This document shows positions 13,801-24,000 of a stretch of DNA of 64,000 nucleotides, piece by piece; position 1 is the stretch's first letter, and each line of letters starts with the position of its first letter. The stretch is from Chrysaora quinquecirrha (Eukaryota; Cnidaria; Scyphozoa; Semaeostomeae; Pelagiidae), in assembly GCA_014526335.1 (NCBI GenBank), contig JACTAT010000027.1, forward strand, positions 4,025,747 to 4,089,746, written 5' to 3'. A program made the translations under genes and the position numbers. Below the pieces are notes generated by a model. That model saw nothing but the letters and a program-made list of their open reading frames with translations. It was not told the DNA's origin and did not search any database.

Positions 13801-13818
13801 GTTACTGTCAATGAATAA
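4872..13818 (+). CDS. TMEM26: TMEM26-like multi-pass membrane protein, copy A (5 exons)
   Basis: Exons 4872-5152, 5754-5919, 6587-6761, 7370-7521 and 13354-13818 join in frame (1239 nt, 412 aa) with GT-AG junctions and intron phases 2, 0, 1, 0. The start is the first ATG of exon 1. About eight hydrophobic segments are seen. Family hallmarks are an IIIGRWMLPRG motif followed by LTRDQLSALL in exon 3, a YSWEVAITV/LLQF segment in exon 4, and FQECPFFVTRIVFMYQF plus YTIKNMFMLTFL near the C-terminus. A luminal loop in exon 2 has an NVT glycosylation sequon. Vertebrate TMEM26 is somewhat shorter; its molecular function is poorly known (it is used as a marker of beige fat cells), so none is assigned. 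The last intron is 5.8 kb and contains a Gypsy element in the same orientation. A paralogue lies 7 kb downstream. No frameshift is seen. Confidence 0.88.
5985..6165 (+). mobile_element. tRNA-derived SINE-like element (family D) in TMEM26-A intron 2
   Basis: The head 'gagtggccaagcggctta' resembles a class II tRNA (Leu/Ser) 5' end and A box, and 'gtgtgggttcaatgtct' a degenerate B box. The body 'aattcactccgccgtcctgcgg' reappears in inverse orientation at 8213-8294. It abuts a family-A SINE. Family letters are my own labels. Confidence 0.55.
6166..6335 (+). mobile_element. tRNA-related SINE (family A), plus-strand copy
   Basis: First of several copies of one ~150-bp repeat in the window. Shared landmarks: a 'gtgctgtggcgtaatcc'-like start, 'agaagctcagcgag', a B-box-like 'gggttcgagcc', 'ggtctcgattagttaacctactactgagatc' and the tail 'gcgactggcgctaaata'. 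Other copies: 17105-17270, 23375-23515, 24665-25235 (interrupted), 37675-37835, 38010-38112 and 62460-62612. Confidence 0.75.
6765..7280. repeat. AT-rich minisatellite in TMEM26-A intron 3
   Basis: About 510 bp of a degenerate repeat built from 'aatcactgtaatcaataata' words, irregular period near 20-25 bp. It starts only a few bases after the exon 3 donor site. Confidence 0.8.
8213..8294 (-). mobile_element. SINE-like fragment ending at the Gypsy 5' LTR
   Basis: On the minus strand this contains 'aactcactctgccgtccttcgg', matching the body of the element at 5985-6165. It stops exactly where the LTR begins, suggesting the retrotransposon inserted into it. Confidence 0.5.
8295..8449 (+). repeat. 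5' LTR
   Basis: Starts TGTAGTATTG and ends AATATTATA; identical to the 3' LTR except for tt versus ag within the 'gattgg..agttatg' segment. It ends in TA rather than the canonical CA. Confidence 0.9.
8450..8467 (+). promoter_or_regulatory. Probable tRNA primer-binding site
   Basis: 'tggcgacgagaat' lies within a base of the 5' LTR, the usual place for the minus-strand primer site. Which tRNA it pairs with was not determined. Confidence 0.55.
8482..9268 (+). pseudogene. gag: Gypsy gag region, frameshifted
   Basis: Starts at an ATG 32 bp after the 5' LTR. The first frame (8482-8772) closes soon after a seven-A run at 8755-8761; the remaining gag sequence continues in the next frame (seen in 8939-9268). 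The C-terminal part has two CCHC-type knuckles (CKACGGDFPHKGDC and CRSCGKQNHFAKFC), the nucleocapsid signature. A TAG at 9266-9268 closes the frame, and the same frame is open again right after it, so this could be either a normal gag/pol boundary or a lesion. A real +1 shift at the A run cannot be excluded. Confidence 0.75.
9269..12323 (+). pseudogene. pol: Gypsy pol region (PR-RT-RNaseH-INT), interrupted
   Basis: A protease DTGAS motif lies near 9438. The long open frame 9536-11143 (535 aa) holds reverse transcriptase, with an ADD catalytic box near residue 250, and an RNase H domain (VVDASPVG, TDHKPLE). Integrase follows: an H-C-C zinc-binding region around 11380-11500, then the core (frame 11553-12323) with HVDFKGP and SDNG motifs. 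Breaks: a one-base shift near 11138 in a T run, a TAA near 11306, and a one-base shift near 11548 beside a GG pair. As it stands the element should not make a complete Pol. Confidence 0.85.
12496..12665 (+). repeat. Polypurine tract and 3' LTR
   Basis: The tract 'aaaaaaaggaag' (12496-12507) lies just upstream of the 3' LTR (12511-12665), which repeats the 5' LTR except for two adjacent bases. Confidence 0.88.
12666..13353. other. Rest of TMEM26-A intron 4
   Basis: No gene seen. Around 12942-13015 'attgaattgaattgttg' and 'caacaacatcaattcaattcaat' form an imperfect inverted repeat, possibly a small hairpin element. Confidence 0.4.
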
Positions 13819-14104
13819 TGAAAATGAGAACACTACGATGAAATATCGTTAAAATGCAACATTGTTTTAATATACCGTAAATATGAATTAGCTGGAATGG
13901 TTAAACTAGCATTTAGTAAGGTAAGAAAGATGGATGTTATACTGAAGGGAAATTTTCCATTATGCCTCCTCTCTTTGATCGACAGAACGGATTTTATAAA
14001 TTTTCCCCCTGTTTCCTGATTTGTTACGCAACAGAAAAACGAACACTTTGGATACCACGAAGTAGCTATTCAGTTGAAGTGCGATCTTAGAAGATGCGTA
14101 CTAC
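13819..14104. other. TMEM26-A 3' flank
   Basis: Presumed 3' UTR and flank; no canonical AATAAA was noticed close to the stop. Nothing else recognised. Confidence 0.35.
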
Positions 14105-14935
14105 CATCTGGATGATGCTAATGCTGTTGATGATGATGATGGTGATGACGATGATGTTGACGATGATAATGATTATGTTGATGCTTATGCTGATGCTGAT
14201 GCTGATGAGGTTGATGCTTATGTTATGCAGGTGATGATGATGCTGATGCTGATGTTGATACTGATGCTGATGAGGTTGACGCTTATGTTATGCAGGTGAT
14301 GATGATGTTGAAGATGATGTTGACGAGGATAATGATGATGTTGATGCTAATGCTGATGATGTTGATGCTAATGCTGATGATGTTGATGTTGATGCTGATG
14401 CTGATGATGTTGATGCTAATGCTGATGATGTTGATGCTAATGCTGATGATGTTGATGTTGATGCTGATGATGATGATGGTGATGATGTTGATGCTGATGA
14501 TGATGCTGATGATGTTGATGCTAATGCTGATGATGATGATGGTGATGATGTTGATACTAATGATGCTTACGTTGATGCTGGTGATTGTGATGATGATGTT
14601 GATGATGATAATCTTAATGCTGATGCTGAAGATGATAATTTTGATGATGATGACGATGATGGTGCTGTTAATGATGGTATTGATGTTGATGATGATGATG
14701 CTTATGCTGATGCTGATAATGTTGATGATGATAATGTTGATGCTGATGCTATGATGATGTTTATGCTGAGCCTAATTATGTGGCGTTGGTGATAATGGTG
14801 ATAACAGTGGTGGTGGTGATAGTTGTGATTGTTAAGATCACGATAATGATGACGATGATGATGATGTTGATCCTGATGCTGATGGATCATGATAATCACG
14901 ATGATGACGATTATCACGACAATTATCAATGCGGC
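14105..14935. repeat. Long GAT/GATGTT/GATGCT microsatellite
   Basis: About 830 bp of interrupted trinucleotide repeat (GAT with GTT and GCT variants). The long Met/Leu-only and His/Asp-rich open frames across it are composition artefacts. It begins where the minus-strand LINE ends, so it may be the LINE tail or expansion from it. Confidence 0.9.
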
Positions 14936-14949
14936 TTTTTATATTTTTT

Positions 14950-16394
14950 TTTTCACAATTGGCATCTAGGCCGAGATGGCCCTTAACCATTTACTTTACA
15001 ATTTGTACCACATATTTAAATTTAAAAAGAAATTTTGTTAATTACATTCGAATAAGGAAGTTTTTTTACTACATTAATTACGCTCAGGTGCTACATAGCA
15101 TATTTCACATAAAAAGAAAAAGCAAAATTATAAGAATACTTAACATCTGTACTTGTTTCATTCATTCATACAAGCTAACTAGAAAAGAGGGTAGATATTA
15201 ATGATGACAATTTGGGTCCTGAGCTTATTTAAAACTTCAGACTCAAAATGTTTTTGGACCTTCATTTTAATAGTAGTCGAGTTATCAGAGTCTTCGATGC
15301 CATAGATTGCACGAAGGTTGCGAGCTTTCGAAACCCAATTTGTCAGCCCTTCTTCAGCATCTTTAATAAGACAATGATAAGCTAGACTAGCATAGCGCCG
15401 CGAGTCTAATTTTGATAAACGGCTATAGAATTTAAGGATATTAATATGACGGTAATGTTTTAGAGATATTCTTCCTAACTCAGCATATACACCCTCGGTA
15501 GTTGTATTTGTCCTTACACCTAGTGCATACTTACAGGCACCAAGATGGACTGTTTCCAATTTGGGCCATTCATCAAAACCCCAGACTTCAGAAGCGTAAT
15601 TTAGAATTGGTGATATTGTGTGATCGAAGAGATAGAGAAAGAGCCTTGGTTGAAAACCACCCCATTCTCTACTCTTCGATAAAAGGTTATAATAAGATTT
15701 TGAGCTTTTCTTTAATTTTGTCAACATGATCTGAAAAGGACCCGTTTGATTTGATTGTTACCCCTAGGTACTTGTAAGATTCACATTCTTTTACTACTTT
15801 ATCCCCAAGTTTCCAAATCTTTTTATTCTCGCGAGATTTCCTTACTCTTTTGTTTTTTCTCAGTACCATAACCTTAGTTTTATCCATGTTGACCTCCATT
15901 TTAACTATATTAGTGAAAATTGCGAATTTGTCTAGCTGGGATTGAAGGTCGTGAGGGTCTTTTGCAATCAAAACTAGGTCGTCTGCATACAGCAAAGAGT
16001 GGATATTGGTATTACCTAAAGAAACACCCGCAGAGGAAGTTTTTACGAAACTATTGAGATCATTTAGAAACAAGGCAAAGAGAACTGGACTAAGAAGGCA
16101 TCCTTGTCGGACACCACGTGTACATGAAAAAATTTCAGTCAACCCATTGTTTCCTCTAACGCACGACTTTACTTTATCATACAGTGATGCAATTAATTTC
16201 AAGACATTACCGTTGATGCCATAAGCAGCTATTTTCTCTAACAGCTGCTTATGGTCAACGGAGTCAAAAGCTTTTTTAAAGTCTACAAAACATAGATAGA
16301 GAGAATTTTTCTTTTCAAATGTTGTATCAATCAAAGCACGAAGTGTGAAAATATGATTATATAAACCTTTAAATGACACCAAAACAAAATACAT
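14950..16394 (-). mobile_element. 5'-truncated non-LTR retrotransposon (LINE), reverse transcriptase fragment
   Basis: Two minus-strand frames, 16394-15687 and 15727-15179, cover the C-terminal half of a LINE reverse transcriptase. The first has the fingers/palm motifs FVDFKKAFDSVDH, RQGCLLSP and the catalytic YADD. The second has the thumb and post-RT region (PILNYASEVWG). They overlap and are offset by one base near 15715, beside an A run read on the minus strand. There is no endonuclease domain, so the copy is 5'-truncated. The clade is unresolved. The 3' end points toward the GAT microsatellite. Confidence 0.87.
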
Positions 16395-16664
16395 TGCAAT
16401 AAAACTTCCAAATGTTTGTTTTGTGCTTAATCCCTGGTCTTAATACTGCAATTGAAAACAAGATTTTTCTAAGGAGATATTTCAGCGCGTTCAAATATTT
16501 GATGAAAGTTCTGAAATTTTTAATTACTTGTCAGAATGTATTAGTATATATAGGCAAATATAATACCTCATCGTGTAAGAGAGTATATTAAAAATTCTCC
16601 TTTGCCAATCATTCATAAAGAAACAAGTTGTAATAAGCCAATGACATATATAAAACATCATATT

Positions 16665-16750
16665 GTTCAAATCCCATCAATTATGGTATGCCACTTGTGG
16701 AAAAATCTATCCTTGTGTTCGCCATTCATGATAAATATATATAAATAGTT
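16665..16750 (+). mobile_element. SINE family B fragment
   Basis: 'caaatcccatcaattatggtatgccacttgtggaaaaatctatccttgtgttcgccattcatga' matches the body of the copies at 16805-16980 and 52960-53130; the tRNA-like head is missing. Confidence 0.65.
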
Positions 16751-16804
16751 CTGATGCTGAAGAAGGCTCAACATAGCCGAAACAAAAAAATCAAAATGGG
16801 ATGA

Positions 16805-16980
16805 CAGTCTTGGGTTGTATGAGTTGTAGAGTTACTCGGCGAATTTATTGAACTCTATAGCTCAGCGGAAACGTCGTTGGGTCTCAGATCATGCAGTCCT
16901 GGGTTCAAATCCCACCAATTGTGGTATTCCACTTGTGGAAAAATCTATCCTTGTGTTCGCCATTCATGACAAATATATGT
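16805..16980 (+). mobile_element. tRNA-derived SINE (family B)
   Basis: 'tagctcagcggaaacgtcgttgg' is a good A-box region and 'gggttcaaatccc' an almost perfect B box, followed by the conserved body ending 'tgttcgccattcatgacaaatata'. The copy at 52960-53130 shares the head, the body and about 45 bp upstream of the A box. No functional tRNA fold is implied. Confidence 0.75.
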
Positions 16981-17104
16981 AAAACGTCTGTACAGCAAAG
17001 CGCTCAAAGAGGCATTGGCCAGTCCCATTTGAAGGAGCGTGTGTTTTTGAAAATTGCCTGTTTGTCCCTCTTGAAAAGGAAAGGAGCGAAAAGTGAAGGT
17101 GAAA

Positions 17105-17270
17105 TGGTGTATTTAGCGCCTGTCCCTTTAGGATCTCAGTAGTAGGTTAACTAATCGAAACCTCGACCCTTGCTACCGTAGCTTGGAATCGAACCCCGAC
17201 CTCGCTGAGCTTTGGAGATCACGAACCGGCTGGATTAGCCAACGACGCCACAGCACCTTCAGTTTGGCGC
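17105..17270 (-). mobile_element. SINE family A copy
   Basis: Minus-strand copy running from 'gtgtatttagcgcctgtcc' to 'gacgccacagcacct' on the plus strand, with 'gaatcgaaccccgacctcgctgagct' as the inverse of the B-box region. Confidence 0.75.
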
Positions 17271-18535
17271 TCTATTCTGCAGCAAGCCTGATTTTGAAGA
17301 AGCACTTCAAATGTTTAATAAAGACGCTGCCCAGAAAGGGAGGCAGCCCCAACCGGCGCCTAAGACCGGAGGACAGTAGTCGCAAGCAACAGAAAATTGT
17401 GCTGTACGCCCACCTTTTTTAATGGGTAGCTGCTTGCTTTAGAGAAAGCGTTCTTGCTTCTTTGTTCGTCCTTTGTCTTTAAACGGGCTCGTAAGAGCGG
17501 CAAACAAGGTTGAGTGAATATCATGAAATAGTTGGTCTGCTAAATATCTACCAAATACCGTATTCTCGAATAACTACTCTGTTTGGATTGAGCTGCCTAT
17601 CAGGTTGGCCCCGGCTTTAATAATGCACGTCCAACCTCTTGATTGAATGAGAGGTTGCACGTACGAGACACCATTTACCAGTTGCTAAAACTTCCTTTTC
17701 GTCAGAGTTATCGTTTGTTGATAAATTTTGAAACTAATTCTCCTCTTTGGACGGATTTTTAAATGGGCTCTCCGGGCGGTGAAACGAGGTAATGCGGTAC
17801 ATCCAACACACGAATCCTCTCCTTGACTTGGTTAATAGCTACGACATATAGACGTAATACGCAGCTTAAAGTAAGATATGCTAATTATTAAGGTGTCTTT
17901 CCGATTTCAATAGTTCTCAGGCCTACAAAGCTATTGTGTTGTCCACTATATCTTTTGCAAGGAAATTCGGCTGATCATTCCGTAATAAAAAAGACCTTGA
18001 CAATGAAAAACTCATCGCAAAAAGACCACACGTTCTTTAAAAATCCACAAAGTCACCCGAATTGAACTGAATTGATTTTAACGAACTATGTAAATAAGAA
18101 GAATCACCGTTCAAGATATAGATTATATTCTATTACATATGTTTTGTTTTGAACGACTACTATTATCTTTTCCGGATTTATAAAATGTATTGCTGGCAAC
18201 AGAATAGAGTCGGATAACGATGAAACAGCGGCAAAATTATTAAAACATTCTTTATTTCGGGATGTTTTTTGCTTCGAGATGGAGAGATTCTCCAAGAAGC
18301 AATTAGAATCAAGTAGATTTGGTTTTTGTATGCGACGAAATAATTTGCAAGGCTAAAACCGATAGCTGACTGTATTTTTTGTCTTGACGTGCGAAGGCTC
18401 AAAAAAGCTAGTGGTTTGCGCAGCTAGGCCTAAGTGGTTGATTAGACAAACACAGCTCTGCCAAAGGCGTAACACAAGAGACCGTTCTCACGAAAACATA
18501 GCGTAACTTCAATACAGCATCAGAGTCCGGAAAAA
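17271..18535. other. Intergenic, nothing recognised
   Basis: No supported gene. Short open frames only. Confidence 0.4.
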
Positions 18536-18539
18536 GTTA

Positions 18540-18670
18540 CGGTCACACGGTCATTGACCGGAGGAAGGTCCATTAGAACAATAGAAAATATTTTGCCACA
18601 CCCAAAACACGCCTGTTTTCCATTGTTAGTTCCAGCTAGGGGTATTTTTGTCTGGAGGAAGGTTGAACAC
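18540..18670. repeat. Dispersed repeat, inverse copy in TMEM26-B intron 4
   Basis: 'ggtcattgaccggaggaaggt', 'ttttgccacacccaaaacacgcct' and 'tatttttgtctggaggaaggttgaac' reappear as reverse complements at about 25725-25850. A two-copy dispersed element; class unknown. Confidence 0.65.
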
Positions 18671-19930
18671 TTTTCTGGAATCTGTACAGCATGAATAAAG
18701 CGAAATCGTATGCTGGGTCGATCGCGCTAGCGAACAGTTTCTGCAATTGGCGCTTGACATTTTCAGAGTTATGGAGTTGAAGCGAAAACGTGACACGGTG
18801 AAACAAGAGTATTAATTCGTGCCAAAATTACTCGGACCCAGACTTCCAGGCTCAACTTAGGTTATCCGAAAATCTCAGTAAATCAAAGGTATTACCTATC
18901 ACTACTCGTATCCTATATGAAAGTGAATAACGAAGGGAGCAAAGGGAATCTGCATCAAACTGGCATATCACTGCTAATGCCTATAACAGTTTCATCTGAC
19001 CTCTCGCGAACACGGCAAAGTAAGACTGCGTGCATACAGCCTCTCTCTGAGGCAATCGTTGTGCGCATGCCCCTCCTCACTTCGCTCCCCTCCCGAGAAG
19101 GCCTAGTGCAAAACAACATGGGTGTTTTCGGACACCGAGACGTCGGACACCATACTTAATATGCAATACATTTTTTCATTCAGTTTACCGACCATTTGTC
19201 ATGGAAATGCTTATCAATAAAAAAACTCCTCAGAAAACACTTTGTCACGTCTTTGTAGACACTCTTTGATGTATGTTTACTGTATTTTTTTGAGAATTTT
19301 ACAGCTTCTGTAAACAGTAGTTTAATACTAAAATGTATGCACAGTGAAAAGCTAGCCAAATTGGCAAATAATAAGCTTGTAGAATGTAGAATGATTGAAA
19401 TGGATGGAATCATAATGGGGGTATTACATTGCACCAGAGTCAATGGAATAGACATTACACTGCCTGATCTTACTGATCATATACCCTAGTCAATATGCTC
19501 ATAAAATGGAATTTATTGGGATCTTTCCCGATCTCTCTGGGATTTCGCATTACCTCAACAAATACACTAGCATGTAATTAGTAACTTCATTACTAAACGG
19601 AACAAGTCGCCTCGCCGATCGAAAGTTTCATTCCGTGCGAAGCCTAATTTCTAAAAAATTCTAGAAATGGGGAGAAATGGTTTTTTTCGTCCAGGGCAGC
19701 CTCAAACCCCTTTGAAGTCAATTTCTTAATAGGGTAGGGTGTTCTTCTTTGTGAGGTCCTCTAAAGAGAACAAATGATATTGGGAGAGAGGGAAACGAAA
19801 AAGAACGACAAACGAACGTAGAAAGGATTAAAGAAAGAATGAAGGTAGCCAAAGGCAAGTCTACCAAGCTCTTTAGGAGGAAAATTAACATTGATCTCAC
19901 ATTTGCAGGTGTCCGTTGTGGCGTTGTCGT
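18671..19930. other. Intergenic, nothing recognised
   Basis: No gene, RNA or clear repeat was identified. Confidence 0.4.
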
Positions 19931-19935
19931 TCTTG

Positions 19936-20031
19936 TTCAGGACAGTGGAACCTCTATATAACGGGACACCGGTGGGACTAATGTAATCGGCCGTTGTGGA
20001 GAGGTGTCCGCTGTATAGAGGTCCACTGTAT
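19936..20031. mobile_element. Short foldback element (MITE-like)
   Basis: Ends are inverse complements: 'acagtggaacctctatataacgggacacc' on the left and 'ggtgtccgctgtatagaggtccactgt' on the right, with a short spacer. The 'cagtggaacctctat' terminus is typical of widespread animal MITEs. Confidence 0.7.
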
Positions 20032-20039
20032 GCAGGTTT

Positions 20040-21034
20040 CATTGTGTTATTGATATCAATTAGATTTTCCATAAATACATAACCCTGGTACGTGCAAACA
20101 ATAAAAGATATCGATTTAATAACAATATTCGGTTAAACCTGAGCAAATTCGTGGGAATGAAGTTAAAGTGTTGCTAAAAACTGTTTAACGCAATTTAGGC
20201 TGTAAAGGGTGATCGTAAGCCATCAAAAGGGCAAAAAATCGAAAAGAAGGGATGTCGTGGGATTTTTCTCAAAAATATATTTGATAAAGTCGTATCGAAG
20301 GTGACTTCAGAAAATTTGTCGAGAGTTGCTTATTTTGCTTAATTTGCTCATGATCGAGCTCGAGATTAACTCTGTGAAGGCCGGTGAAGGTCACGTTTCA
20401 GTTTTCCAGTGTTTTTGAATTCACAAAAGGCATGAGGAATCGGTGGAAAAGAACAATCGGGTACCGGACACATAAAATGTAATTGTCGGAAGCCTTTGTC
20501 TTAGAATTACATCCCAAGGGTTAGAAGAAAGAAGAAAATTCCAGCGAAATTTTCACATTGAAGGGATTTTAACGCTTCATTTCATAAGAATCGACGAGCA
20601 AGAAACCTCAGAGGAGCAATTACAAAACACATTTGTTTTCTCACACATGTGATATGAAATACATTATTCGCGATCAAGGCAACGGAGGAAACAAACTGTG
20701 TGAAAAAGTCAAGTTGAGTTTGAAATTTAGAGGTTATGAAGTTAGGTTTTTATGAGTAACAGATCGACAAGTGGTTTTATACAGCTTTTTCTACGATTAT
20801 CGTTCATGATTTGGTGAATAACACGAAAAGAACCGAAAACAACGATACAAAGACTCAGATTTCGTGTGGGAGGCAGGCGTTTTGGGATTGCTATTTGTCT
20901 GGAAAAGCGAAAGGAAATTTCAATCCTGTGCTGTTTACAACTAAATAAACAGATCCAAGAAATCAGCTGCCTACAAAAAGACAGAATCAAGAAAATTTCA
21001 AGTTTGTTTGAAGAGAAATAACAGAGACTGAAAT
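20040..21034. other. 5' flank of TMEM26-B
   Basis: No coding sequence supported. The first coding exon starts at 21035; the promoter was not located. Confidence 0.35.
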
Positions 21035-24000
21035 ATGCCTGAGGCCATCGTGATTCTGAAGTCGCTATGGACGAGAATTTTGTTTTTCGCTCATGGATTT
21101 TTTTGCATCTATTTGGCCGCATTGTATTTTGGTAACTCACTCATTTGGATCGTTTCGCTCGGAATGGTGTTTCTGCTGCTAGAAATGTGTTATACTCTAG
21201 GAGTAAGAAAAGGCCAAGAATATAAATAGTAAGTACAAAAAAGTTAATTTACCAACAGGATGAAATACCCTAATAGTTCATTCATGTCTTATAATGAAAC
21301 TACAGATCGATCAACACTCTATGGCTTGGCTACAGGAGGGGGTGTTTGGGTTTTACGGTTTAGCCAATATTTTGGCTCGGTCTTCGTTTTTTCCGAAAAT
21401 TACGCGGTTTTTCGGTTATGAGAATCTCGTTGGTGAACGGTTTTACAGCATTGGATAATTTTTCCAGTTTTCGAATAAGATTTTCGTTTTTGGATTGAAT
21501 GTCGACTCAGTGAACTACAGGTCAGCCCGCCCCGCAATGAAAACAAAAACCGTTATGAGAAGAAAACGTCTCAAAAACGTGAAGTGAACAGTAAAAGCTG
21601 ACTAACCATGAGTTTTAATAATTCTGTGCAATTTTTATGTAAACATCGATCGTGTCATACGGTTTTGTTCAAAAAATGGCACGGTTTTACTGTTTTTGAG
21701 CAAATTTTGAGAGGTTCCAGACTTCCCAAACACTCCCTCTTATATACAGGTCTACAACGTACAGATACAAGTAACGTCCGAAAATTTTCGGAACTAATGT
21801 ACACAGTGGTGGTCTCAAGCGGAAAGTTCTGAGACGGAGATTTCTGAAAGCCGGGCAGTTTGACCATGCACGTATGATTAATTAACATTAATCCAATTTC
21901 AAACGGTATTGACCCGATATGGGATCTTACACGGGGCCTCTAATCAATTCCGCAACGACAATGACGAAAAGGAACCGGCGTGAAATAGCGGAAACATGTT
22001 TGAACGCACCGAAATCTTTTTCGGCTAACGCAACGTCAGATATACTGTACCGGTAAAGTAGACTTGGCGAAGCGGATCGAACGTAACAGTCAGTAAAGTG
22101 AAGCAGCATTTGCATTATGCTGTGATTACCAATCAACTACACGAAACATCTAGATGGCCTACAGAATTTTCGCTAAAGAGTTCGAGTGAACATCTTCTTT
22201 TCGGAACCAAGTCTTGTTTTGATACCTAGGCCTAAACTTTCAATATTTCGTAAATTCACTGTTGCCCTTAGGTTCCCTTAGGTACGGCAGATAAGAAGCC
22301 CGACTTTTAGGCCTGACACAAACGATGGAACATTGTTTGTCAAACTTTTGAGATTTGCTTATCAAGCTTTGTTAAAATGTATGGCCACGCCACAAACATT
22401 GCTTGGGAAGCAGAAATAAGCAAAATTAGTTGCCCAATGTTTTTGAAAAGTTGAAGAACGCTTTTGGCCTGAAGCGTGCAAAAATTACTAAATGTGCAAT
22501 GTTTGCAGCGTGGCCAAACGATAGGCCTAAACATCTTGAGAAGCAAATTTCAAATGTTTCACAAACATTGTTTGATTGTTAGGCCAGGGCTATACCGGAG
22601 CCTTTATATATATGGTTCAAGCATGTAGATTTTATTTTCACCATTTTAAGAATTGTATATACAACGAAGGATTATTTAAACGAAGATCTTGTAATTTTCC
22701 TGACTTCATTGCCTGTGATTTTTGAGAATTCATTAACATCTCACGTTTTTTAGCTTTTGGCCGAGTGGTTTTTTCTATATTCTCACAATCACTCCGATAA
22801 TTTGGATATTCGATATGGAATCTCTTGGCCTGTTAAAAATTCCTGCAAGCGCACAACATAACAAGGTAGGAACTAGTTTTCATGATGCTACAATCACAGA
22901 CGAAGCTCTTTTGATACCACTTCTCTTCCTATGTAAACTGAGGGGCATTTCACTCATAGAAAAAGTGTACGAGATCCATATTGAAACATAAGGATTCTTA
23001 CAAGATTCCTTACGAAAACAATAGCGATTCCAACTGAGGGTGTAGGCATACGAGATTCCAACGAGTGAATTATCTCCCGTGTAAATTAAGGAACATGTGC
23101 CTCCTTCCTCCTCAACAATGTAGGTTTGAAGCTTCTGGCTTAAGACATGATCTCGAGTCAATGCGAGAGTATTTCTTCCTAAATTGATGCAGGAGGAGGG
23201 ATATGATGGAAAATTTGTCCCTGTTTTTTATAGAGAGATTAGCATGCAAAAACCGTTGCAAAATCGACCACTAAGACAGTGAAGTCTTTGATTCATTGCC
23301 TTTTGGCATTGCCTGTTTGTGCTGTTCTGTTCCTAACGGTGAAAATGATGTTGAAATCGTGGATTAAGTGCCAGTTTCTTGTGTCTTTGAGGTAGATAAA
23401 CTTTCGAGACCTCGACCCTCGCAATGGCGCAACGGAGTAAGAGCCTCGGTCTCGCTAAGCTTCTCACACAACGAATAAGATAGTTCCAACCACCTCTCTA
23501 CAGCACCTTCACTAACAAAACTAAGCAAGCGTACGACAGGAAATGCATAACTAGATCCATTCAAATTTTCTTTTTAGTTTATGAATATGACCAAAGACAA
23601 CGCTGCAAGACTAATATTCGAACTAGGATTGATTTTTGGCATAATTTTGGGAAGATGGCTTATGCCGCGCGGTAAATTAACTCGTGACCAACTCTCCGCG
23701 TTGTTGTTGGGTTATGTTGGCACTGCTGCAGATATTGTAGGTAAGTAGCTAGAAGACGTTTAATTTTCTAAAAATTTCGTTGATTTTTAGAACTGTTTTT
23801 TGCTGCGCGCGCGTAAATTGACTAAATTGACGCGTGATCAGACCTGGTTCCATTGCTGTAAGATTTTGGTGTACTGCTGTAAATGTTGTGGGATATACAA
23901 TTCCTGCCAAAGTCTTGGAACACTTACACTATTTTTACTCTGGTAGCAGAAAAAAACCCACCCCCCCCCTCAAACAATGTTGATTTTCTAAGGTCTAGAA

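Noticed and set aside
14290..14754. 154-codon open frame of almost only Met and Leu
   Set aside because: Direct read-out of a GAT-type microsatellite; no start context, no splice sites, no complexity.
16862..16935. Functional tRNA gene
   Set aside because: A and B boxes are good, but the arms do not give a clean cloverleaf and the sequence is repeated with a common non-tRNA body; it is a SINE head.
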